Shown here piece by piece: positions 43,104 through 51,192 of a DNA stretch of 64,000 nucleotides (position 1 is its first letter; each line of letters opens with the position of its first letter). The stretch is from Actinomycetospora straminea (GTDB lineage: Bacteria > Actinomycetota > Actinomycetes > Mycobacteriales > Pseudonocardiaceae), in the NCBI RefSeq assembly GCF_028737255.1, contig NZ_JAQZAN010000022.1, positions 1-64,000 on the forward strand, in the 5' to 3' direction. The position numbers were made by a program, and so were the translations under genes. The notes below the pieces were generated by a model, which was not told the DNA's origin, made no database searches, and worked only from the letters and a program-made list of their open reading frames with translations.

Positions 43104-44357
43104 TCAGGCGCGCGCGATCGGCACGCCCTGGCCCGGATCGATCGTCGTGGGCCCGTCCTTGCCGGGCTTGACGTCGAAGTCGAAGATCCCGGTCGGGAGG
43201 TAGACCGTCGAGCAGGAGTTCGGGATGTCGACGACACCCGACAGTCGGCCCTCGATCGGGGCCGCGCCCAGGATCATGTAGGCCTGGATCGGCGAGTAGC
43301 CGAAGGTCGTCAGGTAGTCGATCGCGTGCAGGCAGGCCCGCTGGTACGACAGGTGCGAGTCGAGGTAGCGCTGCTCGCCGTCGAGGGTCACCGACGTCCC
43401 GGAGAAGGCGATCCACTCGCTGTACTGCGGGTCGGTGTTGCCCGGGACGAAGATCGCGTTCTCGGAGACCCCGTAGGTCTGCATCCCGCCCTTGATCAGG
43501 TCGACGTGCAGGTCGATGAACCCGCCCATCTCGATGGCGCCGCAGAACGTGATCTCGCCGTCGCCCTGGGAGAAGTGCAGGTCGCCCATCGACAGGTTCG
43601 CGCCGTCGACGAACACCGGGTAGAAGACGCGGCTGCCCTTGGTGAAGTTCTTGATGTCCTGGTTGCCGCCGTTCTCGCGCGGCGGCGCGGTGCGGGCGGC
43701 CTCGTGGCGGGCCCGCTCGAAGTCGTCGCCCGTCAGCGACCCGAGGATCGCCGCTTCGGGCTGGGGCGGCAGGGCCAGCGGCGGCACCCGCTGCGGGTCC
43801 GTGTCGATGAGGGCCTGCTCGCGGGCGTTCCACTTGCCCAGCAGGTCGTGCGACGGCGCCGTCCCCATGAGGCCCGGGTGGACGATGCCGGTGAACTCGA
43901 CGTGCGGGACGTGGCGCGAGGTGGCCTTGCCGCCGCGGAAGTCCCAGATGACCTTGTAGGCGTCCGGGAAGTGGTCGGTGAGGAAGCCGCCGCCGTTGGT
44001 CTTGGCGAAGACGCCGGTGTAGCCCCAGCCCTGGCCGGCCAGCGGGCCGGAGTCCTCCTGCGGGATCGGGCCGACGTCGAGGATGTCGACGATCAGCAGG
44101 TCGCCGGGCTGCGCGCCCTCGACCGCGATCGGGCCGGAGAGCACGTGCACGTTGTTGAGCGGGGCGTGGAGGATGTCGTCGGCCGAGTCGTCGTTGACGA
44201 TCGCGCCGTCGAACCACTCCCGGCAGTCGACCCGGAACACGTCGCCGGGCTTGACGTGCACCTGCGCGGGCACGTCCGGATGCCACCGGTTGTGGCCGAC
44301 GATCTGCTGCTCGGTGAACTTCTTGCTGCTGTCGAGCGGGAAGACCTTCTTCGGCAT
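43104..44357 (-). CDS. fmdA: Formamidase (acetamidase/formamidase family)
   Basis: 417 residues. The FmdA/AmdA fold is recognised from MPKKVFPLDSSKKFTEQQ, HNRWHPDVPAQVHVKPGD, DVLDVGPIP-type segments and the VHPGLMGTAPSHDLL region. FSQGDGEITFCGAIEMGG carries the conserved C and metal-like residues, and LHAIDYLTTFGYSPIQAYMIL also fits. It hydrolyses formamide or acetamide to acid and ammonia; formamidase is favoured because of the FmdB-like and AmiS genes beside it. It follows the AmiS gene by 25 nt in an operon read from 45417. Confidence 0.93.
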   Translation of the reverse strand: MPKKVFPLDSSKKFTEQQIVGHNRWHPDVPAQVHVKPGDVFRVDCREWFDGAIVNDDSADDILHAPLNNVHVLSGPIAVEGAQPGDLLIVDILDVGPIPQEDSGPLAGQGWGYTGVFAKTNGGGFLTDHFPDAYKVIWDFRGGKATSRHVPHVEFTGIVHPGLMGTAPSHDLLGKWNAREQALIDTDPQRVPPLALPPQPEAAILGSLTGDDFERARHEAARTAPPRENGGNQDIKNFTKGSRVFYPVFVDGANLSMGDLHFSQGDGEITFCGAIEMGGFIDLHVDLIKGGMQTYGVSENAIFVPGNTDPQYSEWIAFSGTSVTLDGEQRYLDSHLSYQRACLHAIDYLTTFGYSPIQAYMILGAAPIEGRLSGVVDIPNSCSTVYLPTGIFDFDVKPGKDGPTTIDPGQGVPIARA

Positions 44358-44382
44358 CGCTCTCTCCTCGGGACGCGGGGGT

Positions 44383-45021
44383 TCAGGCGGGGACGTGCTC
44401 GCCGGCGGGGGCGGGCGTGGGCGGTGCGGACCGCTGCCGGCGCGCCCACGGGACGAGGGCGGCGTAGACGACGACCCCGAAGATCGCGAGGCCGATGGCC
44501 AGCGGGACGCCGATCTCGGCGTAGACGCCGGTCAGGAGCAGGAGCGCGGGGATCCAGGCGGTCACCCACCCCTGGATGGCGCAGACCGCGCCGGTGTAGC
44601 GCCCGATCCCGTCGCGCCGGCGGCCCAGCAGCACGAAGAAGAGCGACCACAGGAACGCCCAGTGCAGCCAGATGACGCCGAAGGCCGGGTCGGCGAAGCG
44701 GGTGAAGTTCAGGACGGAGAAGACGAGCGCGGTGATCGCGACGAACAGGCAGAAGTAGCCGAGCCCGGTGCCGTCGAGGTCCCAGGTGAGGTTCACCGCG
44801 ACGTAGAGGTAGGTGAACGAGAACAGGAACAGGCCGGACGCCGCCAGGACGACGTCGGCGTCACCGTCCGCCGTGAAGATCAGGTACAGCGGCGTGATGA
44901 TCTGCAGCCCGCCGACGAAGAAGTTCATCGGTGCGGCCGAACGGGCGTCGATCCACCCCAGCAGCATGACGCCGTTGATGAACAGCACGGCGCCGACGAA
45001 GAGCAGGCCGACGCTAGCCAC
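44383..45021 (-). CDS. AmiS/UreI family amide or urea channel
   Basis: 212 residues with six membrane segments, opening MASVGLLFVGAVLFINGVMLLGWIDARSAAP. The AmiS/UreI pattern of three repeated helix pairs is kept, including FAVGGLQII and WLHWAFLWSLFFVLLG. These channels pass short aliphatic amides or urea along gradients. The GTG at 45021 is used; the ribosome site is weak. Placed between the FmdB-like gene and fmdA, it most likely delivers formamide or acetamide to the amidase. Confidence 0.9.
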   Translation of the reverse strand: MASVGLLFVGAVLFINGVMLLGWIDARSAAPMNFFVGGLQIITPLYLIFTADGDADVVLAASGLFLFSFTYLYVAVNLTWDLDGTGLGYFCLFVAITALVFSVLNFTRFADPAFGVIWLHWAFLWSLFFVLLGRRRDGIGRYTGAVCAIQGWVTAWIPALLLLTGVYAEIGVPLAIGLAIFGVVVYAALVPWARRQRSAPPTPAPAGEHVPA

Positions 45022-45135
45022 GGGAGGGCGCCGGTGGAGGTCGCAGCACGGGGACGTCCTTCCTGTCGTGGATCCGCCCGGGTGCGGGCAGGTGGCGTCG
45101 ACGGCCCCGGGACGACCAGGGCGGGCGAGGTGCGG

Positions 45136-45417
45136 TCAGGGGCGCGGCAGCGCCGCGGTGCGGGGGTCGAGGGGGCGGGACGGCCCGACGGGCCGGGGCG
45201 GCGGCGCGCTGACGACGGCGGGCTCGGTGCGCGAGGCCTCGGCGCGGTCGATCGCCGCGACCTTCCCGCGGTCGGCGAGCGCGAGCCGCGGCGCCGTGAT
45301 CATCTTGGCGGCGTCGGCGCCGCAGGTCGGGCACGGGACGACCGCGGGCGCGGCGCCCATCGGCCGCATCACGTCCACCGGACCGTCCGCACCGCAGCGG
45401 TAGGCGTAGAGCGGCAT
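45136..45417 (-). CDS. FmdB-type zinc ribbon protein
   Basis: 93 residues. MPLYAYRCGADGPVDVMRPMG and C-P-T-C-G carry the two Cys pairs (C8 alone replaces the usual first C-x-x-C) of the FmdB/putative regulatory zinc ribbon, followed by a Pro-rich tail. The name comes from the formamidase operon of Methylophilus, where FmdB is a suspected regulator. Here it heads the fmd operon behind a well-defined promoter. The missing second Cys of the first pair is notable: zinc binding may be altered. Confidence 0.85.
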   Translation of the reverse strand: MPLYAYRCGADGPVDVMRPMGAAPAVVPCPTCGADAAKMITAPRLALADRGKVAAIDRAEASRTEPAVVSAPPPRPVGPSRPLDPRTAALPRP

Positions 45418-45475
45418 CGCCGCACCCCCCTTCGTCGAGGCCTCGGCGGTGAGGCGATGTCCTTCGCAGGAATTT

Positions 45476-45514
45476 GTTTCCTAGGAAACTAGCGACGCCC
45501 CGGTCGGGCGTCAA
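45476..45514 (-). promoter_or_regulatory. Fmd operon promoter overlapped by palindromic operator
   Basis: On the minus strand TTGACG (45514-45509), 17 nt, TAGTTT (45491-45486): close to the vegetative consensus. The perfect 14-bp palindrome GTTTCCTAGGAAAC (45476-45489) covers the -10 and start point, as expected for a MarR-type repressor. It begins only a few bases after the stop of the AmiC-like gene and drives the FmdB-AmiS-fmdA genes with a leader of about 60 nt. Confidence 0.75.
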
Positions 45515-45517
45515 CAC

Positions 45518-46594
45518 TCAGAGCTGCTGCACGACGTCCCAGGTCAGGCCGTCGGCGACGGCGAGGAAGACCCGCTGGCGCAGGTGCCGGTCGCGGAGCT
45601 CGACCGTGCCGCGCGGGCTCTCGTACGCCAGGCCGTCGGCCACCGACATCATGGCCGGCACCTGCGTCGACCCGGCCCGGCGCATCAGCTCGGTGAGCAG
45701 CCGGACGCCCTCGTAGCAGGACTCGCCGAGGCTGTTGAGCACCGGCGCGTCGTCGCCGAACTCGCGGAAGTAGGTGGCGGCGAACTCCAGCCCGGAGCTC
45801 GTCGCGAGGTCCTCGAAGTAGCCCGCCGAGGTCATGAGCCCGCGGGTGCTCTCCGACCCGGAGGCGAGCAGGACGTTCTCCTCGATGAGTGAGCTGAACC
45901 GCAGGATGTCCCGGTCGAGGCCCGCCGCGGCGAAGGCCCGGTTGAAGGCGACGGCGTCGTCGCCGATGAGGAGCATCAGCACCGCGTCGCAGCCGCTGGC
46001 CTCGACGCGGCCGAGCACCCCCGAGAAGTCGGAGGTGCCGAGCGGCACGAACATCTCGTCGCAGACGGTGCCGCCGATCCGGCGCAGGTAGCGCGCCGCG
46101 GTCGTCGCCGAGCGCCGTGGCCAGACGTAGTCGTCGCCGACGATCGTCCAGCGCTGGACGCCGGCCGTCCCCGCGAACCAGTCGAGCGTCGGCCCGAGCT
46201 GGAGATCCGGGGTCTCGCCGGTGAGGAACAGGCCCGGCCGGTCCTCGCCGCCCTCGTAGAGCGCGGTGTAGGCGTACGGGACGCGGCCGTGGATGCGCGG
46301 GGCGACCGCCTCGCGGACCGCCGAGATGTGCCAGCCCGTGACGGCCTGGACCGCGCCGGCGCTGACCAGCGCGTCGACCTCGATCGCCACCTCCTCCGGG
46401 CTGCGGCCCCCGTCGACCGGCACGAGGTTCAGCTCCCGGCCGAGCACCCCGCCGTCGGCGTTGATCTCCTGTACGGCGAGCGCGGCACAGCTCTCGCACG
46501 ACGGCCCGAAGATCCCGGCGGGGCCCTGCAACGGGATCACGAGGGCCATGTCCAGCACGTCGCGTCCGCGCGCGCGGGACAGCGACTCGGCCAT
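45518..46594 (-). CDS. AmiC/UrtA-like amide-binding protein without signal peptide
   Basis: 358 residues of periplasmic-binding type 1 fold, with DMALVIPLQGPAGIFGPSC, ALAVQEINADGGVLGREL, AVTGWHISAVREAVAPRI, VGDDYVWPRRSATTAARYL and a C-terminal ESPRGTVELRDRHLRQ. These are the marks of the AmiC/UrtA/FmdD group that binds short amides or urea. The chain begins MAESLSRARGRDVL with no signal peptide or lipobox, so it is cytosolic, like AmiC of Pseudomonas. AmiC works through the ANTAR protein AmiR, but no AmiR gene is adjacent. It lies just upstream of the fmd promoter. Confidence 0.88.
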   Translation of the reverse strand: MAESLSRARGRDVLDMALVIPLQGPAGIFGPSCESCAALAVQEINADGGVLGRELNLVPVDGGRSPEEVAIEVDALVSAGAVQAVTGWHISAVREAVAPRIHGRVPYAYTALYEGGEDRPGLFLTGETPDLQLGPTLDWFAGTAGVQRWTIVGDDYVWPRRSATTAARYLRRIGGTVCDEMFVPLGTSDFSGVLGRVEASGCDAVLMLLIGDDAVAFNRAFAAAGLDRDILRFSSLIEENVLLASGSESTRGLMTSAGYFEDLATSSGLEFAATYFREFGDDAPVLNSLGESCYEGVRLLTELMRRAGSTQVPAMMSVADGLAYESPRGTVELRDRHLRQRVFLAVADGLTWDVVQQL

Positions 46595-46694
46595 GAGGAG
46601 ACGCTAGCGACCGAGACCGCGGGCGGAGCTGCTCCGATCGGACGAGCCGCGCACGCCTCCCCGGCGGGACCGGTTCCGCGGCTACGATCGCACC

Positions 46695-47174
46695 GTGTCG
46701 ACCAGCGCGGGACGGGCCACCGACGAGGGCGACGACGCCCTCCGGTTGCTCTCGCTCGTCGAGCGCACCCTCACCGGGCGGCTCGAGGAGGCGCTGCGCG
46801 GCTGCGGCTCGAGCCTCGACCAGTGGCGGATCCTCAGCCTGCTCGCCGAGCGGGGCGGCTGCCCCATGAACGTGGTCGCCGACCACGTGCTCCTGCTGGC
46901 ACCCAAGCTCAGCAAGCTGGTCGACCGCATGGTGTCGGCGAACCTCGTCCTGCGCCGCCGCGACCACGAGGATCGCCGGCGCGTGCTCATCGTCGTCTCC
47001 CCCCGCGGCCGGCAGGCCCTGGCGGAGTGGGACGCGGCGACCGCCGACGTCCGGGGCCAGTTCCGGGAGGTCCTGGGCGCGGACGCCGAGCACTTCGACG
47101 CGCTGCTGCGGCGCCTGCAGCAGGGCCTGACCCCGGCCCGCGTCGGCGAGCTCGAGGCGCCCGTCCAGGCCTGA
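46695..47174 (+). CDS. MarR-family transcriptional regulator
   Basis: 159 residues. The winged-helix core is SLDQWRILSLLAERGGCPMNVVADHVLLLAPKLSKLVDRMV, with the wing RDHEDRRRVLIVVSPRG. The helical ends dimerise. It diverges from the AmiC-like gene and is the best local candidate to bind the palindrome at 45476-45489. TACGAT lies six bases ahead of the GTG, suggesting a leaderless message, though no clear -35 is seen. The ligand is unknown; an amide or a complex with the AmiC-like protein is possible. Confidence 0.9.
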   Translation: MSTSAGRATDEGDDALRLLSLVERTLTGRLEEALRGCGSSLDQWRILSLLAERGGCPMNVVADHVLLLAPKLSKLVDRMVSANLVLRRRDHEDRRRVLIVVSPRGRQALAEWDAATADVRGQFREVLGADAEHFDALLRRLQQGLTPARVGELEAPVQA

Positions 47175-47177
47175 CGG

Positions 47178-47558
47178 TCAGCAGCTCGCGGCGTACCGGT
47201 CGCCGTCGGGGACGGCCGTGGCGATGACGGCGTCCAGCCCCTCCCGGGCGGCGGCGAGCTCGTCGATCATGGCGGTGATCCGGTCGCGCTCGCGGTGCAG
47301 GTCGTCGAGCAGCTCCGGGCAGCTCGCCACGAGCCGCGGGCCGTCGGCGCCCATGCAGGGCAGGAGCTCGGCGATGGTGGCCGTCGAGAGTCCGGCGGCG
47401 AGCAGGGTGCGCACGTGGTGGACGACGTCGACGTCCGCCTCGGCGTACTCCCGGTAGCCCGACGCCGCCCGCCGCGGGCGCAGGAGGCCCTGCTCCTCGT
47501 AGTAGCGCAGGAGCCGGGGTGCCACCCCGACCCGGCGCGCCAGCTCCCCGATCCGCAC
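47178..47558 (-). CDS. MerR-family transcriptional regulator
   Basis: 126 residues. MRIGELARRVGVAPRLLRYYEEQGLLRP is the MerR winged helix, followed by GYREYAEADVDVVHHVRTLLAAGLST. The dimerisation helix runs from about 85. Cys residues in LLPCMGAD and VASCPEL and the terminal C126 could bind metal or sense redox state, but not in a known metal-box pattern. It diverges from the imine-reductase-like gene across a MerR-type promoter. Confidence 0.92.
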   Translation of the reverse strand: MRIGELARRVGVAPRLLRYYEEQGLLRPRRAASGYREYAEADVDVVHHVRTLLAAGLSTATIAELLPCMGADGPRLVASCPELLDDLHRERDRITAMIDELAAAREGLDAVIATAVPDGDRYAASC

Positions 47559-47575
47559 GCCGCCGACCTCCGGGC

Positions 47576-47607
47576 TTGACCTTCACACCGGTGTCAGACT
47601 TTAGCGT
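47576..47607 (+). promoter_or_regulatory. MerR-type promoter of the imine-reductase-like gene
   Basis: TTGACC (47576-47581) and TAGCGT (47602-47607) are 20 nt apart, the long spacer typical of MerR-activated promoters. The perfect palindrome ACACCGGTGT (47585-47594) lies inside the spacer. The ATG at 47616 begins 8 nt after the -10, so the message may be leaderless. Confidence 0.6.
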
Positions 47608-47615
47608 CCCGGGTC

Positions 47616-48521
47616 ATGGAGCACGACGTCGTCACCGTCCTGGGCCTCGGCGCGATGGGCACCGCCCTCGCCCGCGCCCTCCTCGTCGCCGGACACCCCG
47701 TCACCGTCTGGAACCGCACGCCCGCCCGCGCCGACGCGCTGGTCGGCGAGGGCGCCCGCCCGGCGCCCGACCCCGCGAGCGCCGTCGCCGCGAGCCCGCT
47801 CACCATCGTCTGCCTGCTCGACCACGCCGCCGTGCGCACCGTCCTCGACGGGGTCGACCTCGCCGGCACCACGCTGGTCAACCTCACCTCGGGGACGCCC
47901 GAGCACGCCCGCGCCACCGCCGCGTGGCTCGCCGAGCGGGGCGCCGAGGTGCTGGCCGGGACGATCATGGTGCCGACCCCGCTCGTCGGCCCCGAGGAGG
48001 GCCTGGTCCTCTACAGCGGGTCGGCCGCGGTGCACGAGCGGCACCGCACGACGCTCGAGGCGCTCGGGCGCACCGAGCTCCTCGGCGACGACCCCGGGCG
48101 CGCCGCCCTGTTCGACCTCGGGATGCTCGACGTCTTCTTCGCCGGCCTCGCGTCGTTCCTGCACGCCGCGGCCGTGGTGGGCCGCGACGGCGTCCCGGCC
48201 GGCGAGTTCGTGCGCTACGCCGAGGAGGTCGTCGCGATCCTGCCCGCCACCTTCCGCGGGCTGGCGAAGGACGTCGACGCCGGGACCCACCCCGGCGACG
48301 AGGACAACCTCGTCATGGACGCCGCCGCCCTCGCCCACATCGTCGCGACGAGCCGGGCGCGGGGCGTCGACCCGGCGCTGCCGGAGCTGGTCCACGGGCT
48401 GGCGCGCCGCGCGATCGACCGCGGCCACGGCGGCGACGGGTTCTCGCGGGTGGTCGACGAGCTCAGGTCGCCGCGTCGTCCGGGTGCCGCGGCCGGCCCC
48501 GCAGGCGCCGCCGCACGTTGA
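47616..48521 (+). CDS. NAD(P)-dependent imine reductase/beta-hydroxyacid dehydrogenase-like enzyme
   Basis: 301 residues. The N-terminal Rossmann domain has VLGLGAMGTALARALLVAGH and VWNRTPARADAL, where the Arg after the second strand favours NADPH. VNLTSGTPEHARATAAWL follows, and the C-terminal domain is all-helical with ALFDLGMLDVFFAGLASFLHAA. The lack of the beta-hydroxyacid catalytic Lys pattern and the imine-reductase-like DLGMLD segment favour an imine reductase. Regulated probably by the divergent MerR gene. Its 3' end overlaps the convergent phosphatidyltransferase gene by 59 nt. Confidence 0.83.
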   Translation: MEHDVVTVLGLGAMGTALARALLVAGHPVTVWNRTPARADALVGEGARPAPDPASAVAASPLTIVCLLDHAAVRTVLDGVDLAGTTLVNLTSGTPEHARATAAWLAERGAEVLAGTIMVPTPLVGPEEGLVLYSGSAAVHERHRTTLEALGRTELLGDDPGRAALFDLGMLDVFFAGLASFLHAAAVVGRDGVPAGEFVRYAEEVVAILPATFRGLAKDVDAGTHPGDEDNLVMDAAALAHIVATSRARGVDPALPELVHGLARRAIDRGHGGDGFSRVVDELRSPRRPGAAAGPAGAAAR

Positions 48522-49155
48522 CCACCAGCTGCGTCGTCGCGAGCAGGGCCAGCAGCGCCCACAGCGACGCGGCGACGGTCACCACGAGCCCGGCGACCGA
48601 CGGCACGATGCCCGCGACCGCGAGCGCGACGCCGCCGAGGACCAGCCGGCTGGGCCGCTCGGCGACGGTCACGACGCCGATCTCAGCCATGCCCGCCGCG
48701 CTCGCGCTCGACCGGATCGACTCGTCGAGCACGGTGAGGACCGCGGCCGCGGCGCACACCGGTCCGGGCGCGCCGAGCAGCCACAGGGCGGTGACCATGC
48801 CGACGTCGCCGACGCGGTCGACGATCTGGTCGAGCACCCGGCCCCACGCCGTGGCGGCGCCGGTGAGCTCGGCGACCGCCCCGTCCACGCCGTCGAGCAG
48901 CGCCACGACCACGACGAGCCCGGCCGCGAGCAGCGCCCACCGCCCGCCGAGGGCGGCGACGCCGGCGATCGCGACCGCCCCGATCCCGCCCACGCCCGTC
49001 ACCCACGACGGGGGCACCCCGCGGCGGGCGAGCGGCGCGGCGAGGACGTGGGACACCCGCAGCCACAGGCGTGCCGGCCGGGAGCCGGCCACGTCGTAGT
49101 CCCCGTGCGCCCGCGACCAGCGCGCGACGTAGTCCTCGTGGTCGTCCACGTCCAC
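48463..49155 (-). CDS. CDP-alcohol phosphatidyltransferase family membrane protein
   Basis: 230 residues with about six membrane helices. The family signature D-x2-D-G-x2-A-R-x8-G-x3-D-x3-D is present as D88-D91-G92-A95-E96-G105-D109-D113, with Glu in place of the conserved Arg. Members transfer a phosphatidyl or related group from a CDP-alcohol to an acceptor alcohol. Replacement of Arg may mean a different substrate or a loss of activity. The N-terminus DDHEDYVARWSRAHGDYD is soluble. It is flanked by convergent and same-strand methyltransferase genes without clear linkage. Confidence 0.85.
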   Translation of the reverse strand: MDVDDHEDYVARWSRAHGDYDVAGSRPARLWLRVSHVLAAPLARRGVPPSWVTGVGGIGAVAIAGVAALGGRWALLAAGLVVVVALLDGVDGAVAELTGAATAWGRVLDQIVDRVGDVGMVTALWLLGAPGPVCAAAAVLTVLDESIRSSASAAGMAEIGVVTVAERPSRLVLGGVALAVAGIVPSVAGLVVTVAASLWALLALLATTQLVVNVRRRLRGRPRHPDDAAT

Positions 49156-49203
49156 CCGAACCCCCCGGCCGACGGTCGACAGGTCCGAACAGCCTACTGG
49201 CGA

Positions 49204-49983
49204 TCAGCCCTCGGACCGGGCGGTCGCCACGAAGCAGTAGCGGTTGACGCTGAAGAGGTAGTCGGTCCCCCGCGAGCGCAGGTCGTCCGTCCAGCGCGCC
49301 GCGTCCTCCGCGGTGAGGCCGTGGCGCCCGGTCACGTACTCGGCGATGGTGACCATCGTGTGCGCGCTGTAGGTGTCCTCGGCGAGGACCGGGTTGAACA
49401 GCGGCACGAGCACCCGCTCGGCGACGTCGAACCCCGCGCGCTCGAGCAGGCCGGGCAGGACCCGGGGCAGGTACGGGTCGACGAGGTGGTCGTCCCACGC
49501 CGTCATGACGCGTCGGTGCAGGTCACGGTCGGCGGCGTGCCAGACGACGGAGTCCCAGTCGGTGTCGAGGACGACGACGCGCCCGCCCGGTCGCAGCACC
49601 CGGTGCACCTCGCGCAGCGCGCCCGCGACGTCGGCCACGTACTCGTAGACCTGCGTCGACACGACCGCGTCGAAGGACCCGTCGGCGTAGGGCAGGGCCT
49701 CGGCGCCGCCCTCGTCGATGCCGACCCAGGGCAGGTCCGCGCCGTGCTCCGCGGCGACGGCGTTCATCGCCGTGCTGGGGTCGACACCGCGTACCGAGCC
49801 CTCGGCGCCGACGGCCTCGGCGATCGACCGGACCAGGTAGCCCGGCCCCGACCCGACGTCGAGGACGTCCTCGCCGGGCAGCGGACGGAGCAGCGCCAGC
49901 ACCCGCTCGCGCTGCCGGACGACGTCGGGCGTCGCGTAGACGGCCTGGATGCGGCGGGCGGCTTCCTCGCCGAAGGGCAGCAT
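49204..49983 (-). CDS. SAM-dependent methyltransferase (UbiE/ArsM-like fold)
   Basis: 259 residues from the ATG at 49983. The opening MLPFGEEAARRIQAVYATPDVVRQRERVL is followed by motif I VLDVGSGPGYLVRSIAE, the acidic GVDPSTAMN loop, a SFDAVVSTQVYEYVADV segment and LRPGGRVVVLDTDWDS. The C-terminal half (AGFDVAERVLVPLFN, SVNRYCFVATA) is typical of uncharacterised UbiE-like enzymes. No Cys triad of arsenite methyltransferase is seen, so arsenic is not supported as substrate. Confidence 0.87.
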   Translation of the reverse strand: MLPFGEEAARRIQAVYATPDVVRQRERVLALLRPLPGEDVLDVGSGPGYLVRSIAEAVGAEGSVRGVDPSTAMNAVAAEHGADLPWVGIDEGGAEALPYADGSFDAVVSTQVYEYVADVAGALREVHRVLRPGGRVVVLDTDWDSVVWHAADRDLHRRVMTAWDDHLVDPYLPRVLPGLLERAGFDVAERVLVPLFNPVLAEDTYSAHTMVTIAEYVTGRHGLTAEDAARWTDDLRSRGTDYLFSVNRYCFVATARSEG

Positions 49984-50069
49984 GGCGATCAGGGTCCCGC
50001 GACGCGGGGCCCAGGACAACGACGTCGCTGCGCGGCCGCGCTGTCGGGGGTCGGTGCCACCATCGGCGC

Positions 50070-50525
50070 ATGGCGAGGTGGCGCGAGGTCGAGGCAGCGG
50101 TACCGGAGTTCGCGGCGCGGGTGCGGGCGTTGTTCGACGCCCACCGGCACAAGACCCTCGCGACGCTGCGCGCCGACGGGTCGCCGCGGATCTCGGGCAT
50201 CGAGACCGTGTTCGACGACGGGGAGCTGGCGTTCGGCTCCATGCCCGGCGCACGCAAGGGCGCGGACCTGCGCCGCGACCCCCGCTTCGCCCTGCACAGC
50301 GCCACCGTCGACCCCGTCGAGGGCGAGGAGGCGCGGTGGCCGGGCGAGGCCAAGATCGCGGGGCGGGCGGTCGCGGCGGGCGCGGTCACCGGGGAGGCCG
50401 AGGGCGACCTCTTCCACGCCGACGTCACCGAGGTCGTCCACACCCACCTCGACCCCGCGGCGACGCTGCTCGTCGTCGAGTGGTGGACCCCGGCGGCCGG
50501 GCTGCGCCGCGCGGAGCGGGCGTGA
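50070..50525 (+). CDS. Pyridoxamine 5'-phosphate oxidase-like, FMN/F420-binding family protein
   Basis: 151 residues of split beta-barrel fold: KTLATLRADGSPRISGIETVF, ELAFGSMPGARKGADLRRDPRFALH and the later WPGEAKIAGRAV. The G-x-x-K-x-x-D-L-x-x-x-P segment holds the phosphate of FMN or F420 in related proteins. The function is probably a flavin- or F420-dependent reductase. It is convergent with the F420-reductase-like gene (4 nt apart), a suggestive but unproven link. Confidence 0.85.
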   Translation: MARWREVEAAVPEFAARVRALFDAHRHKTLATLRADGSPRISGIETVFDDGELAFGSMPGARKGADLRRDPRFALHSATVDPVEGEEARWPGEAKIAGRAVAAGAVTGEAEGDLFHADVTEVVHTHLDPAATLLVVEWWTPAAGLRRAERA

Positions 50526-50529
50526 CCCG

Positions 50530-51192
50530 TCAGGCCGCCCGGAAGTCCGAAGGCCGCTCCGGCGACGCCGCGGCCAGCGCCCGGCGCACGCCGTCGGCGT
50601 CGAGGTCCGCGCCGTAGACCGGCGTGCCCGGCTGCTGGCGCCAGGACTCCTCGAGCGGTCCGGCGTCCACCGGGTCGAAGCCGAGCTCGTCCACCAGCGC
50701 CATCACGGTGTCCTTGGCCGGGCCGTTCGCGCCGGCGACCGGCAGCGCGATGCGTCCGGCGGCGCCGCGCGGCGCGCCGCGCTCCAGCAGGTGCTTCCAG
50801 TGGATGCCGTTGAAGGCCTTGTACACCGGTGTCCCGAGCTGCTCGGCGACCCAGACGCTCTCCGGGGTCCCGTCCTCCAGGGCGTCGATCCGCCCGTCGC
50901 GCTGCCGCGGGTAGTAGTTGTTCGTCTCGATGACCGGGGCGCCCTCCTTCGCCCCCGCGACGACGCCCGGCCCCAGGTCGGGGGTGCTCTTCTGCAGGAC
51001 GCTGACGACCACGACGTCCGCGTCCGCCGCCGCGTCGCGGGCCCACACCGGCGTCGCGCCGGTCTCCGCCGCCAGCTCCGCGAGCGTCTCCGGGGCGCGG
51101 GAGTTGGCCACGCGGACCTCGTGCCCCAGCGCCGTGAGCCGCCGCGTCAGCGTGGCGCCGATCAAGCCCGTCCCGATGATCCCGATCCTCAT
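50530..51192 (-). CDS. NADPH-dependent F420 reductase-like protein (NAD-binding domain)
   Basis: 220 residues. The N-terminal motif MRIGIIGTGLIGATLTRRLTALGHEV, then VANSR for NADPH, VISVLQKSTPDLGPGV, ETNNYYPRQRDG and a short C-terminal part AFNGIHWKHLL match the F420-NADPH oxidoreductase/6-phosphogluconate-like NAD-binding group. It may reduce F420 with NADPH, or act on a small carbonyl. Start at 51192 has only GGAG-like bases upstream. The next gene on the other side (SNF2) is divergent. Confidence 0.87.
   Translation of the reverse strand: MRIGIIGTGLIGATLTRRLTALGHEVRVANSRAPETLAELAAETGATPVWARDAAADADVVVVSVLQKSTPDLGPGVVAGAKEGAPVIETNNYYPRQRDGRIDALEDGTPESVWVAEQLGTPVYKAFNGIHWKHLLERGAPRGAAGRIALPVAGANGPAKDTVMALVDELGFDPVDAGPLEESWRQQPGTPVYGADLDADGVRRALAAASPERPSDFRAA

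Noticed and set aside
49204-49983. Arsenite methyltransferase
   Set aside because: The Cys residues needed for arsenic binding are not visible, so only a general methyltransferase is supported.
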